64,000 bases of DNA, taken from the NCBI RefSeq assembly GCF_024125425.1, contig NZ_JAMXWN010000007.1, forward strand, positions 62,001 to 126,000, given 5' to 3'. A program made the position numbers and the translations under genes. The DNA is from Sporolactobacillus kofuensis. Lineage in GTDB: Bacteria > Bacillota > Bacilli > Bacillales > Sporolactobacillaceae. Below the pieces are notes generated by a model. The model saw nothing but the letters and a program-made list of their open reading frames with translations. It had not been told where the DNA came from and made no database searches. Position 1 is the stretch's first letter; each line of letters starts with the position of its first letter. Positions 1 to 8,064 of this stretch are shown here, in pieces.

Positions 1-175
1 CGGAAACAGTACCGGCCGCAAAGCATAATCCGATAACGATTATACATATCGTGAGTAAGAGAGAATTCCAAATGAAACCGGTTATCGATTGTACCGTTTG
101 TATCACTGAACTTGAGGCCCATTTTTCCGCCAACCGGTCGAAAAAATCGGAAAAGCTTTTTAATGGGGCACGCAT
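1..175 (-). CDS. N-terminal fragment of a membrane protein, possibly a class A penicillin-binding protein
   Basis: Reading leftwards from an ATG at 175 gives 58 residues that run off the window edge. A good ribosome binding site (AGAGGAG) lies 8 nt upstream. The fragment has a charged N-terminal stretch, then a strongly hydrophobic segment at about residues 37-54, as expected of a single-pass membrane anchor. In related Bacillales a PBP/transglycosylase gene is often found near rpsD and tyrS, and the short cytoplasmic tail plus anchor would fit one. That identity rests on memory of gene order and is not shown by any catalytic motif here. Confidence 0.55.
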   Translation of the reverse strand, partial: MRAPLKSFSDFFDRLAEKWASSSVIQTVQSITGFIWNSLLLTICIIVIGLCFAAGTVS

Positions 176-318
176 GCGCAAAACTCCTCTGAAATTTAGT
201 CATGAATAGCTTATAACATTCTAAAAATTTAATTAAAGCTTCTTATATATTAGCGTAAATTTCAACTGTTGAAAAGAATAAACGCAATTCGGGTAGATGA
301 CATTAGTAATGTGTAGTT

Positions 319-341
319 AAAAAAGGGTTTTAACCTTTTTT
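319..341. terminator. possible bidirectional hairpin terminator
   Basis: A run of six A and GG pairs with CC and six T around a short loop, so it has a U-tract on either strand. It lies in the otherwise featureless AT-rich stretch 176-460, where I see no gene. The stem is weak. Confidence 0.3.
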
Positions 342-460
342 CTCTACTCCACTCGCATAATCCTTTGTTATCACAATAAAAGAAAGCTGATAAGGTTTGT
401 TTGTATAAGTATAACTGTGCAAAAATTTCTCAGGCGGTCTATTTTGCATTGATGAGGCAT

Positions 461-560
461 CGAATACGGCTTGCCGCGGGTAACCGCAAGCCTCCTCGAA
501 TCAGAGGATCTGCGAGGTCTCGCTGGCACCTGATCCCGAAGTCGTCTCGCGTCTCTGCTC
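461..560 (-). repeat. dispersed intergenic element, copy 1
   Basis: Read on the minus strand this shows the element core: GCGAGACG, then a CGGGATC block, GCGAGACC, CGCAGATC, GAGGAGGCT and CCCGCGGCAAGC. The same ordered blocks occur at 7766, 40614, 54400, 54996 and 60988. This copy lies just downstream of the rpsD terminator and is the only one on the minus strand. It appears to be non-coding. Confidence 0.8.
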
Positions 561-600
561 CACTTTAAGCAAAAAGTTTAATACTTCCTTACCTTGCAAA

Positions 601-635
601 AAAAAATCCTCACAGCTAAGCTGCAAGGATTTTTT
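601..635 (-). terminator. rpsD terminator
   Basis: On the minus strand a hairpin (AAATCC...GGATTT outer stem, CAGC...GCTG inner stem, loop TTA) is followed by a run of nine T. It lies 14 nt past the rpsD stop codon. Confidence 0.8.
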
Positions 636-648
636 ACAACGTGTTCTA

Positions 649-1251
649 TTATTTTGAATAGAATTCGACGATCATTGCTTCTGTGATCTCCGCAGGGAGT
701 TCCGAGCGTTCAGGAAGTCTGCTGTATGTGCCTTCGAGAGTTTTTTCGTCAAAAGTCAGGTATTCTGGAACAAATGTATTCGTTTCAACAGAATCCTTGA
801 TGATTACGAGGTTATGTGATTTTTCACGGACACCAATCGTTTCACCTGGTTTTACACGATAAGACGGAATATCTACACGTTTGCCGTTAACGGTAATGTG
901 ACCGTGGTTAACAAGCTGACGTGATTGTCTGCGTGTTCTAGCCAAACCAAGACGATAAACAAGGTTATCAAGACGAGATTCAAGCAGAATCATGAAGTTT
1001 TCACCGTGAACGCCTTTCATTTTCGCTGCATCATCAAATGTGCGACGGAATTGACGTTCATTTAAACCGTACATGAAACGCAGTTTTTGCTTTTCTTGTT
1101 GTTGACGTCCATATTCAGACAACTTAATACGTTGTGTCGGGCCGTGTTGACCAGGAACGTACGGACGCCTTTCAAGTTCTTTACCTGTACCGCTGAGTGA
1201 AATACCCAAACGGCGTGATTTCTTCCAAACCGGACCAGTATAGCGAGCCAT
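649..1251 (-). CDS. rpsD: 30S ribosomal protein S4
   Basis: A 200-residue protein matching bacterial S4 along its full length. The N-terminal part begins [16 protein letters not shown] and lacks the zinc-binding cysteines of the C+ form. An S4 RNA-binding domain lies at about residues 92-155, including [11 protein letters not shown] and the [13 protein letters not shown] region. S4 is a primary 16S rRNA binder in 30S assembly and usually represses its own translation. The start is set by GAAGGAGGA upstream of ATG at 1251. The gene is monocistronic, with its own promoter at 1486-1515, a leader of about 230 nt, and a terminator at 601-635. Confidence 0.98.
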   Translation of the reverse strand: MARYTGPVWKKSRRLGISLSGTGKELERRPYVPGQHGPTQRIKLSEYGRQQQEKQKLRFMYGLNERQFRRTFDDAAKMKGVHGENFMILLESRLDNLVYRLGLARTRRQSRQLVNHGHITVNGKRVDIPSYRVKPGETIGVREKSHNLVIIKDSVETNTFVPEYLTFDEKTLEGTYSRLPERSELPAEITEAMIVEFYSK

Positions 1252-1480
1252 AGAATGACTCCTCCTTCGTCATTTTATTCGAGAGTGTCCCTTAGACCTA
1301 TGATCTAAAGAAACAAACCCACGCGGTATAAAATGACACCTCTGCAAGCTCTTCCAAAGATATTTTGCCATCTTGTACCTTCGCCCAGGCAGTCTAGGTT
1401 ACACAGTACACCTCTTGTATATCAAGAGGAACAAAATAGAAATGCTTTGGACCCTTCCAGTGCTGCCTCATTTTACACGA
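1252..1480 (-). promoter_or_regulatory. rpsD 5' leader, probable S4 autoregulatory region
   Basis: About 230 nt of untranslated leader lie between the rpsD promoter and its start codon. Next to the gene, AATGAC and GTCATT at 1254-1274 form a 6-bp stem. The whole Shine-Dalgarno GAAGGAGGA fills its 9-nt loop. Firmicute rpsD leaders are known S4 binding sites that control translation. Assigning this leader to that family is inferred from position, length and the presented ribosome binding site; I did not verify the full pseudoknot. Confidence 0.6.
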
Positions 1481-1485
1481 AGGCA

Positions 1486-1515
1486 ATTATACCTTTATTT
1501 AAGGGATAATGTCAA
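1486..1515 (-). promoter_or_regulatory. sigma-A promoter of rpsD
   Basis: Consensus TTGACA (1510-1515), an 18-nt spacer and consensus TATAAT (1486-1491) on the minus strand. The -35 box begins only 2 nt past the msrC stop codon, so rpsD transcription starts directly behind msrC. Confidence 0.9.
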
Positions 1516-1517
1516 GC

Positions 1518-1967
1518 TTACAGATGAGCAACAAGTGTTTCAGCAAATGCTTCAAGAAATTGCTGATCATCTTCTGAAAATCGATCACAAATCGGACTAT
1601 CGATGTCGAGAACGCCAATCAATTCTTCGTTTTTGATGAGCGGTACCACGATTTCTGAGCGGGAAACTGCATCACACGCAATATGACCGGGAAATTCATG
1701 TACGTCTGGGACACGAATAATTTCTTTTTCCTGGGCTGCAGTTCCGCAGACGCCCTTCCCCAATGGAATCCGTATACAGGCAGTTTTTCCTTGGAAGGGA
1801 CCGAGAACAAGTTCGTTATTCTCGAGTAAATAAAAGCCAACCCAATTAATTTTATCCAGGCATTCGTTTAGCCAAGCGGATGCGTTTGCGAGATTAGCAA
1901 TACGGTTTGGTTCATCTTTTATTAAGGATTCAAGCACTTGAATTCGCGTTTTATTGACAGAGTTCAT
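1518..1967 (-). CDS. msrC: free methionine-(R)-sulfoxide reductase (fRMsr, GAF domain)
   Basis: A 149-residue single GAF-domain protein, the ytsP homologue beside rpsD. fRMsr enzymes reduce free methionine-R-sulfoxide in the cytoplasm using three cysteines. All three are present: Cys64 (KTAC), Cys74 (GKGVC) and Cys98 (HIACD), within the conserved NWVGFYLL ... GPFQGK ... GVCG ... VLDIDSP framework. The ATG at 1967 is preceded by GGGGTG. The gene is divergent from refZ. Its stop codon abuts the rpsD promoter. Confidence 0.93.
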   Translation of the reverse strand: MNSVNKTRIQVLESLIKDEPNRIANLANASAWLNECLDKINWVGFYLLENNELVLGPFQGKTACIRIPLGKGVCGTAAQEKEIIRVPDVHEFPGHIACDAVSRSEIVVPLIKNEELIGVLDIDSPICDRFSEDDQQFLEAFAETLVAHL

Positions 1968-2138
1968 TCGTTTTACACCCCGATTATCAGTGAAAGTACT
2001 CTCATTTTAACAGAAAGAGTCGGATATTTCAGCGTTGGTGTCGAAAGCTTTTTAAAGGGTAGACGTCATTTACGCCGAACGTATATAGTAAGAGCAGCAG
2101 ATTGGTGTCCGAATCAGTCAAGATAGGAGTGAAGATGA

Positions 2139-2789
2139 TTGACAATCAAAAGTGTACCTCAGGTCGGTAGGAAAAAATCAAAAGAAGCGGTTGTTCATTC
2201 AGCACTAAAATTGTTCAACATGGGCGGCTATGACGGTACATCTGTGCGTGCGATTGCTTCTGATGCTGGTGTGAATGTTGCACTCGTTTCCTATTATTTC
2301 GGGGGAAAACAAGGTTTATTAGAATACTTGATGTCAACATTCTTCGAAGGGTATTTGACGACACTTGAAGAGGCTCAGAAGGAGCACGAGGGTAAGGTAT
2401 CCGGAGCTGAGCAATTAACAATCATTGCAGAACAACTGATTCGTTATCAACAGCGGTATTTTTACCTTTCTCGCTTTGTTCAACGGGAAATGACGCTTGA
2501 CAATCAGCTTGTTCGCGAGTTGATGTCCAGCTATTTGATGAAGGAAAAGTTTTTACTTGGACGTTTATTTAAGGCGGTATTCGATAAAAATACGCGTAAT
2601 CCGATTCAACTTGAATTTGCAATTATTCAATATCGAGAGATGATCATTATGCCCTTCTTAGAGCCACAATACTTAAGAGAAGTATTTTTTATGCAGCCGA
2701 ATGAGTCATCCTTTTTGATACACTATGTGCGTTATATCCGTCATTGGGCGGCACAGTTAACACAAAGTCATGTATATGTTTCGAATTAA
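2139..2789 (+). CDS. refZ: TetR-family regulator RefZ (YttP)
   Basis: 216 residues with a TetR helix-turn-helix at about residues 15-60 (TSVRAIASDAGVNVALVSYYF) and an all-helical C-terminal domain. Its place between msrC/ytsP and ezrA is that of B. subtilis refZ, a Spo0A-induced DNA-binding protein that affects FtsZ ring positioning early in sporulation. The start is a TTG at 2139, with AGGAGT 8 nt upstream; a nearby ATG at 2135 is out of frame. Family membership is clear. The RefZ role is inferred from synteny and length. Confidence 0.88.
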   Translation: MTIKSVPQVGRKKSKEAVVHSALKLFNMGGYDGTSVRAIASDAGVNVALVSYYFGGKQGLLEYLMSTFFEGYLTTLEEAQKEHEGKVSGAEQLTIIAEQLIRYQQRYFYLSRFVQREMTLDNQLVRELMSSYLMKEKFLLGRLFKAVFDKNTRNPIQLEFAIIQYREMIIMPFLEPQYLREVFFMQPNESSFLIHYVRYIRHWAAQLTQSHVYVSN

Positions 2790-3172
2790 TGAAGAAGAAC
2801 AGGCGTTTTATTTTGTTCAGGAGCAATAACGTCTTTTCAACAAAAAGTAACTTTACATAGGAAGAACGATGGGTTAGAAAAACTTTGCAGAAGACCAAGG
2901 TCCGTGACGAATGATGATTAACTCTTACTCATCATCAATGACCCAGTACTGCAGGTGCGAGAAAATAGATAATGGAAAATTTGCTCGTCAGTGATCAGCG
3001 GATCTGGCGAGTTTCTTTGTGCCAAAATTTTCGGCGGAAAGCACATAGAAATTAAGTTGGGAGTCGGGTTCACACCTTCTTAACAACAGCATGATAAATA
3101 AAGAGCAGAAACCGTTGGAAATTGGACAAAATCCGAAATGTCTTATGAAAAATCGACAGATTATCTATTTTA
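2790..3172. other. 383-nt gap without a recognisable gene
   Basis: No ORF with a credible ribosome binding site. A GATGAT/ATCATC inverted repeat at about 2910-2935 and a CTCG/CGAG pair near 2984-3014 could form weak hairpins. No T-tract terminator is evident after refZ. Confidence 0.6.
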
Positions 3173-3203
3173 TTGACCTCAAACCACTTTATTTTGATAC
3201 AAT
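3173..3203 (+). promoter_or_regulatory. probable promoter of ezrA
   Basis: TTGACC (3173-3178) and TACAAT (3198-3203), separated by 19 nt, which is longer than ideal. It is the best sigma-A-like match upstream of ezrA. Confidence 0.6.
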
Positions 3204-3255
3204 ATAGACATTAAAAAGATATGTACGTTCCATGCGAGAATGGGGGAAATTCCGT

Positions 3256-4944
3256 ATGCTTTTTATTTTAGTCGGACTGATATTACTTATTATATTTATT
3301 GTTGCTTACGGTGCCTGGATGAGAAAAAGAACATTTGCAGGTATTGACCGTTCAGAAACAAGGCGAGAGGAACTGCTTAATCTACCGATTGCAAAGGAAT
3401 TGTCAAAAGTAAAGAATTTGAATATGGCAGGCGATACAGAATCCAAGTTCGACTTATGGCATAAAGATTGGGATACCATTGTTACCCAGTCCCTGCCGGA
3501 GATCGAAGAAACGCTCTTCAAAGCTGAAGAGTTTACTGAAAAGTATCGTTTTCATAAGGCGGATCTCTTGATCAAAGAAGCCGAAAACAAAATGACAACG
3601 ATCGATTCAAGGATCAAAGAAATCCTGAGCGAGTTGAACACGGTTTTGGAGAGTGAAACAAAAAACCGAGAAGAAGTTACACCGATAAAAGAAATTTTTC
3701 ACCAAATCAAAAAAGAACTCATCACAAAAAGAAGCCAATTCCATCGGACACTTCCCTCGCTTGAAAAATCTGTTCAAGAAATTGAAAATCAATTGAAAAG
3801 TTATGAGACGGAAACAGAAAATGGCAATTACTTGGAAGCACGGAAAGTACTGCTTGACGTGAAGCAGGCAGCAGAAAAGGTTCAGAATCAGATTAAAGCT
3901 GTACCTGGCCTTTATCAGGATCTCCATAAGGCGATTCCGGATCAAATAAAAGAACTTCGCCAAGGTCAGCAGGAAATGATCGAACAGGAATATAATCTTG
4001 ACCATTTACAAATCGATACACAGCTAGAAGAAATAGAAAAACACTGTACACTTATGGAAACAGCTGTGAATGAATTATCGCTGGAAGAGGCAAAAGATGG
4101 ATTGAGTGGCATCCATGATCAAATGGATTGGCTCTATGCACAGTTGGAAAAAGAAGTGATTAGTCGCAAAAAGCTTCAGGATTTAACACCGAAATTTGAG
4201 GAAAATCTTGTACGCGTTGAGGGAAAAATAAAAGAATTAAATAATGAAACAGAAATTATTCGCGATAGTTATCATATTGGCGAAGAAGATCTGAAGATGC
4301 AGCATGATTTAGGAAAGTCATTTCAAAAGTTGGAACGCGTATTTTCAGATACGCAAAGCGAAGAGCAACAAGAAGCATTTAGTTCAATTTATGAGCGGAT
4401 TGATTCTCTTCAGACAGATCTAGCCGAAATGGAGACCGTCGCTAATGAATTTAGCGCAAAAATAAAAACATTACGCAAAGATGAAATGAATGCTCGAGAA
4501 CAAATTCAGAAATTAAAAAAACAACTTTTTGAGACCAAGCGGATCATTCAAAAAAGTAATTTGCCGGGTGTACCGGGCTCATTTTCAGCTGCTGTACGGA
4601 AGGCAGGCGAGCAGCTTGAATCTGTGTATTTGAAGTTGGACGAAAAGCCATTAAATATGGTTAATGTACAATCACTTCTGACCCAAGCTTCTGAGGACAT
4701 TGAAAATGTCTTCCATCAAGCAGAGAAACTTGTGGATACCGCCAATTTTGCTGAGGAAATGATTCGATATGGAAACCGATATCGGACAGATTATCAGGAT
4801 ATTGATCAAGAACTCAAAGCTGCAGAACGTTATTTTAGAACATATGACTACCAGGCTGCTGTTGAAACGGCTGTTCGTGCTATTGAAAAAAAAGAACCGA
4901 AAATTTTAAAGCGTGCCGAATTATACGAAGGACACGAAGCTTAA
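3256..4944 (+). CDS. ezrA: septation ring formation regulator EzrA
   Basis: A 562-residue protein with one N-terminal transmembrane segment (about residues 2-20). The rest is almost entirely acidic, coiled-coil-rich cytoplasmic sequence made of spectrin-like repeats. EzrA is a membrane-anchored negative regulator of FtsZ polymerisation and part of the divisome in Firmicutes. I chose the ATG at 3256 because GGGGGAA lies 8 nt upstream and the length matches the B. subtilis protein; an in-frame ATG at 3232 has no ribosome binding site. The gene follows refZ, so two FtsZ-affecting genes are adjacent. Confidence 0.95.
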   Translation: MLFILVGLILLIIFIVAYGAWMRKRTFAGIDRSETRREELLNLPIAKELSKVKNLNMAGDTESKFDLWHKDWDTIVTQSLPEIEETLFKAEEFTEKYRFHKADLLIKEAENKMTTIDSRIKEILSELNTVLESETKNREEVTPIKEIFHQIKKELITKRSQFHRTLPSLEKSVQEIENQLKSYETETENGNYLEARKVLLDVKQAAEKVQNQIKAVPGLYQDLHKAIPDQIKELRQGQQEMIEQEYNLDHLQIDTQLEEIEKHCTLMETAVNELSLEEAKDGLSGIHDQMDWLYAQLEKEVISRKKLQDLTPKFEENLVRVEGKIKELNNETEIIRDSYHIGEEDLKMQHDLGKSFQKLERVFSDTQSEEQQEAFSSIYERIDSLQTDLAEMETVANEFSAKIKTLRKDEMNAREQIQKLKKQLFETKRIIQKSNLPGVPGSFSAAVRKAGEQLESVYLKLDEKPLNMVNVQSLLTQASEDIENVFHQAEKLVDTANFAEEMIRYGNRYRTDYQDIDQELKAAERYFRTYDYQAAVETAVRAIEKKEPKILKRAELYEGHEA

Positions 4945-5058
4945 GCAATGACATCAGGCAAGCCTCGTGTTAAGATTCAAACAAGATGGGTACAAATGAA
5001 ATTGTTTAACACTTATTTTGCTTTATCCGTTTGCTAAGAAGGGAGTTATTGTACGTTC

Positions 5059-6201
5059 ATGATTTATTTGGATAACAGTGCAACCACGAAACCCTACCCT
5101 GAAGTACTGGATACTCTCCGTACGGTTTCTGAACACTATTTTGCGAATCCTTCATCATTGCATAGTCTTGGAGGTAAGAGTGAAATGCTTTTGACGCGTT
5201 CGCGCGAACAGGCAGCTTCGCTTCTTCATATTGATCCGAGTGAAATTGTATTTACTTCTGGAGGGACAGAAGGAAATAATTTGGCGATAAAAGGCGCGGC
5301 ATTTGCCTATAGAAATAGGGGCAAACATTTAATTACAACTGCGATTGAACATGCTTCTGCGGGTCACGCATTTGAACAACTGGAAACACTTGGTTTTGAG
5401 GTCACTTATTTGCCTGTAAACAGCGAAGGTCGAATCTCGTTTGAACAATTCAAGAAAGCTTATCGTGAAGACACCATTCTTGTTTCGATAATGCATGTGA
5501 ACAATGAAGTGGGAACGATTCAACCGGTTGAGGAGATTGGTGCTTTTCTGAAAGATAAGCCTAAGACTGTGTTTCATGTCGATCAAGTTCAAGGGTTTGC
5601 CAAGGTTCCGTTACAGTTGCAAACGAGCGGCATAGATTTATGCACAATTTCCGGGCATAAATTTCATGGACCAAAAGGGACAGGCTTATTATACGTACGA
5701 AAAGGTACTCTACTGTCACCGCTTTTTGCTGGTGGCGGACAAGAACAGGAACGACGATCAGGTACTGAAAACTTGCCGGGAATATGCGGTATGGTCAAAG
5801 CCCTTCGACTGACACTTGAACATCAGCAAGAGGGAATTAATCATTTAAAAAGGCTCCAGAAAAAGTTGTTTGACGGGTTGAAAAACATTGACAATGCATC
5901 TGTTCATACGCCTGAACAGCTTTCAGCAGCACATATTGTTAATGTATCATTACTTGGAATAAAAGCAGAAGTATTGGTTCATGCACTTGAAAAAAATGAA
6001 ATCTATGTCTCCACAAAATCGGCATGCTCCTCGAAAGAAAATGGTGCGAGCGGCATTCTGGTTGCCATGGGAGTCTCACCGGACGAAGCTGAGCAAGCGA
6101 TACGGATTAGTATGGCTTATGAAACAACCGAACAAGAAATTGATGTTTTTCTTTCCACACTGGCTGAAACAGTCAACCAGTTAAAGATTGTAATGAGGTG
6201 A
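5059..6201 (+). CDS. cysteine desulfurase, NifS/IscS-like partner of ThiI
   Basis: A 380-residue fold-type I PLP enzyme. The PLP lysine sits in the SGHKFHGPKG motif and the persulfide cysteine in STKSACSS (Cys323). It moves sulfur from L-cysteine to an acceptor. The thiI start codon lies 6 nt after its stop. Such pairs (B. subtilis nifZ-thiI) supply sulfur for 4-thiouridine in tRNA. The only nearby Shine-Dalgarno (GGGAG) is about 14 nt from the ATG, so initiation may be weak; no other in-frame start is present upstream. Confidence 0.95.
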   Translation: MIYLDNSATTKPYPEVLDTLRTVSEHYFANPSSLHSLGGKSEMLLTRSREQAASLLHIDPSEIVFTSGGTEGNNLAIKGAAFAYRNRGKHLITTAIEHASAGHAFEQLETLGFEVTYLPVNSEGRISFEQFKKAYREDTILVSIMHVNNEVGTIQPVEEIGAFLKDKPKTVFHVDQVQGFAKVPLQLQTSGIDLCTISGHKFHGPKGTGLLYVRKGTLLSPLFAGGGQEQERRSGTENLPGICGMVKALRLTLEHQQEGINHLKRLQKKLFDGLKNIDNASVHTPEQLSAAHIVNVSLLGIKAEVLVHALEKNEIYVSTKSACSSKENGASGILVAMGVSPDEAEQAIRISMAYETTEQEIDVFLSTLAETVNQLKIVMR

Positions 6202-6206
6202 ATTGA

Positions 6207-7406
6207 GTGATTTATGATTATTTCGTGGTTCGTTTCGGCGAAATCACCCTGAAAGGTAAAAACAAAAAACAATTTGTCGTCAAGTTAGAGGACGATGTCC
6301 GAGAGAAGCTCCGTGAATTTCCTCAACTGGAAATCAAACGCCATTTTGATGATTTAGAAATTAAGTTAAACGGTGAAGATTCAGCGTCTGTACTTGCGAT
6401 TCTGCAACGAGTATTTGGTATTCAGAATATCTCTCCAGCCTTTAAAGTCGGCACAGAACTCGATCAAATACGTGAAGGTGTATTGCGTGTTGCCAACGAA
6501 GAAAAAGGAGCAAAGACGTTTAAAATAGCAGCTCGGCGAAAGGATAAACGTTATCCGATTCATGGCAGTGAATTGAATCAGGATCTTGGAGCGACAGTCC
6601 TAAGACAATGCGATTGGCTTAAAGTTGATGTCCATCGACCGGACTTACTCATTCGTGTTGAAGTCGGCTATCACGAAGCACGTATCTACGGAAAAGAAGT
6701 TAAAGGAGCTGGCGGACTTCCAGTTGGCACGAGCGGCAAAGTCATGCTTCTGTTGTCAGGAGGTATCGATAGCCCGGTTGCCTCATATCTCATTGCAAGG
6801 CGTGGTGCAACGATTGAGGCTATTCATTTCCAAAGCCCGCCATATACGAGTGATCGTGCAAAACAGAAAGTGATTGATTTGTCAAAGAAGCTCAGAGGTT
6901 TTACCGGAAAATTTATCCTCCATCTTGTGCCTTTTACAGAAGCTCAAGTTGCGATTCGTGACGCGGTACCTGAAGACTACCGGATCACGATTATGAGACG
7001 GTTAATGTTTCGCATTGCTGAAAAGGCTGCAATTCAACGTGGCGCGCTCGCACTTGCTACAGGAGAGAGCTTAGGACAAGTGGCGAGTCAGACACTAGAA
7101 AGCATGAATACCATTAATTCAGTCACAAATCTACCGGTGTTGCGTCCTCTGATCACTATGGATAAGATTGATATTGCACAAATTGCGAAAGATATCGACA
7201 CATACGATATTTCGATTCGTCCCTATGAAGATTGCTGTACAATTTTTCTTCCAAAAGCGCCTAGAACGCGCCCTGATCGAATTCATGCAGAGCGTTTTGA
7301 ACGCAAGCTCGCTGTTGATGAATTGGTCAATGCAGCAGTTCATGGCATTGAAACACTTGTCATTGATGCTGATACAAAAGAGGATGCAATTAGTGATCTG
7401 CTTTAA
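6207..7406 (+). CDS. thiI: tRNA 4-thiouridine synthetase ThiI
   Basis: 399 residues: an N-terminal ferredoxin-like/THUMP region (about 1-165), then a PP-loop ATPase domain with LLSGGIDSP at about residue 185. There is no C-terminal rhodanese domain, as in other Bacillales. ThiI adenylates U8 of tRNA and inserts sulfur from a persulfide donor. The GTG start at 6207 is set by GAGGTG, which overlaps the stop codon of the upstream desulfurase gene, indicating translational coupling. Confidence 0.96.
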   Translation: MIYDYFVVRFGEITLKGKNKKQFVVKLEDDVREKLREFPQLEIKRHFDDLEIKLNGEDSASVLAILQRVFGIQNISPAFKVGTELDQIREGVLRVANEEKGAKTFKIAARRKDKRYPIHGSELNQDLGATVLRQCDWLKVDVHRPDLLIRVEVGYHEARIYGKEVKGAGGLPVGTSGKVMLLLSGGIDSPVASYLIARRGATIEAIHFQSPPYTSDRAKQKVIDLSKKLRGFTGKFILHLVPFTEAQVAIRDAVPEDYRITIMRRLMFRIAEKAAIQRGALALATGESLGQVASQTLESMNTINSVTNLPVLRPLITMDKIDIAQIAKDIDTYDISIRPYEDCCTIFLPKAPRTRPDRIHAERFERKLAVDELVNAAVHGIETLVIDADTKEDAISDLL

Positions 7407-7453
7407 GGCTGTATTTCTTAAGAACTATTGAAATAATTACCATGACTCCTTGT

Positions 7454-7483
7454 GCATGTAGGAATTCGAGATTGCACATCATA
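7454..7483 (+). promoter_or_regulatory. sigma-G-type forespore promoter of the SASP gene
   Basis: GCATG (7454-7458), an 18-nt spacer and CATCATA (7477-7483) fit the sigma-G consensus (GHATR, CATNNTA). The expected start site is about 7490, directly before the ribosome binding site at 7491-7499, so the leader would be very short. Confidence 0.7.
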
Positions 7484-7505
7484 ATGGCACAAGGAGGTGA
7501 GAAAC

Positions 7506-7706
7506 ATGGCTGATAATAATAACTCAAATCAGATTCTTGTTCCAGGTGCTGAAAAAGCTCTCGAACAAATGAAAACTGAAATTGCTTCCGAATTTGGTGT
7601 ACAACTTGGTCCTGATACGACTTCGCGTGCCAACGGTTCTGTTGGTGGTGAAATTACGAAGCGTCTCGTAGCGACTGCACAGCAACAACTTGGTGGAAAA
7701 TTCTAA
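7506..7706 (+). CDS. sspA: alpha/beta-type small acid-soluble spore protein
   Basis: 66 residues containing the alpha/beta SASP signatures: the germination-protease site region TEIASEFGV, then [22 protein letters not shown]. These proteins coat spore DNA and are degraded on germination. The ATG at 7506 is preceded by AAGGAGGTG at a 6-nt distance; a GTG inside that Shine-Dalgarno is not the start. The gene lies directly after thiI, the position of B. subtilis sspA, with a sigma-G-like promoter and its own terminator. Family is certain; the exact paralogue letter is by synteny. Confidence 0.96.
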   Translation: MADNNNSNQILVPGAEKALEQMKTEIASEFGVQLGPDTTSRANGSVGGEITKRLVATAQQQLGGKF

Positions 7707-7722
7707 ATAGAAACGATCGTTT

Positions 7723-7747
7723 AAGGACGGCTTCGGCCGTCCTTTTT
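7723..7747 (+). terminator. terminator of the SASP gene
   Basis: A perfect 9-bp stem (AAGGACGGC/GCCGTCCTT) with a TTCG tetraloop and a T-tract. Confidence 0.93.
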
Positions 7748-7765
7748 ACTTATTGCTTGAAAAAA

Positions 7766-7865
7766 CAGCGAAGAGGCGAGACGCCTGCGGGATCAGATCG
7801 CAGAGAGACCCCGCAGACTTTTTGCCTTGTATGTGGAGGCTTGCCCGCGGCAAGCAATCGAAGAA
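7766..7865 (+). repeat. dispersed intergenic element, copy 2
   Basis: A clear copy: GGCGAGACGCCTGCGGGATC, GAGACCCCGCAGA, GGAGGCTTGCCCGCGGCAAGC, AATCGAAG. It lies between the SASP terminator and the his promoter. An AAGGACAG...TTTTT tail at 7881-7907 matches the 3' tail of copies 6 and 7 in position. Confidence 0.85.
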
Positions 7866-7932
7866 GAGTTAACGCAGAACAAGGACAGATGTTTTTGCTC
7901 GGTTTTTCTAGATACTAAGTCGTTCACTCCTA

Positions 7933-7961
7933 TTGACTAATTACCGGAATTCCATTAAAAT
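7933..7961 (+). promoter_or_regulatory. promoter of the his operon
   Basis: TTGACT (7933-7938), a 17-nt spacer and TAAAAT (7956-7961). The leader to hisZ is about 95 nt. I see no T-box or His-rich leader peptide, so regulation must be by other means. Confidence 0.75.
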
Positions 7962-8064
7962 ACAATTAATCGCTTTACTATGCTAATAAGATAAAGCATT
8001 CTGTTTTTGAAATTATTTTTATAAAGGTTAATTAAAGAGAGATACTGCGAGAAGGAGAACAACG

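Noticed and set aside
1938-2126. 62-codon plus-strand frame before refZ
   Set aside because: It overlaps the msrC start region on the other strand and lacks a ribosome binding site.
2910-3014. Repeat-element copy between refZ and ezrA
   Set aside because: Some CTCG/CGAG and GATC words recur, but the ordered blocks of the element are absent.
7870-8064. T-box or His-rich leader peptide before hisZ
   Set aside because: No GGTGG...ACCGCG core and no short ORF with consecutive His codons was found.
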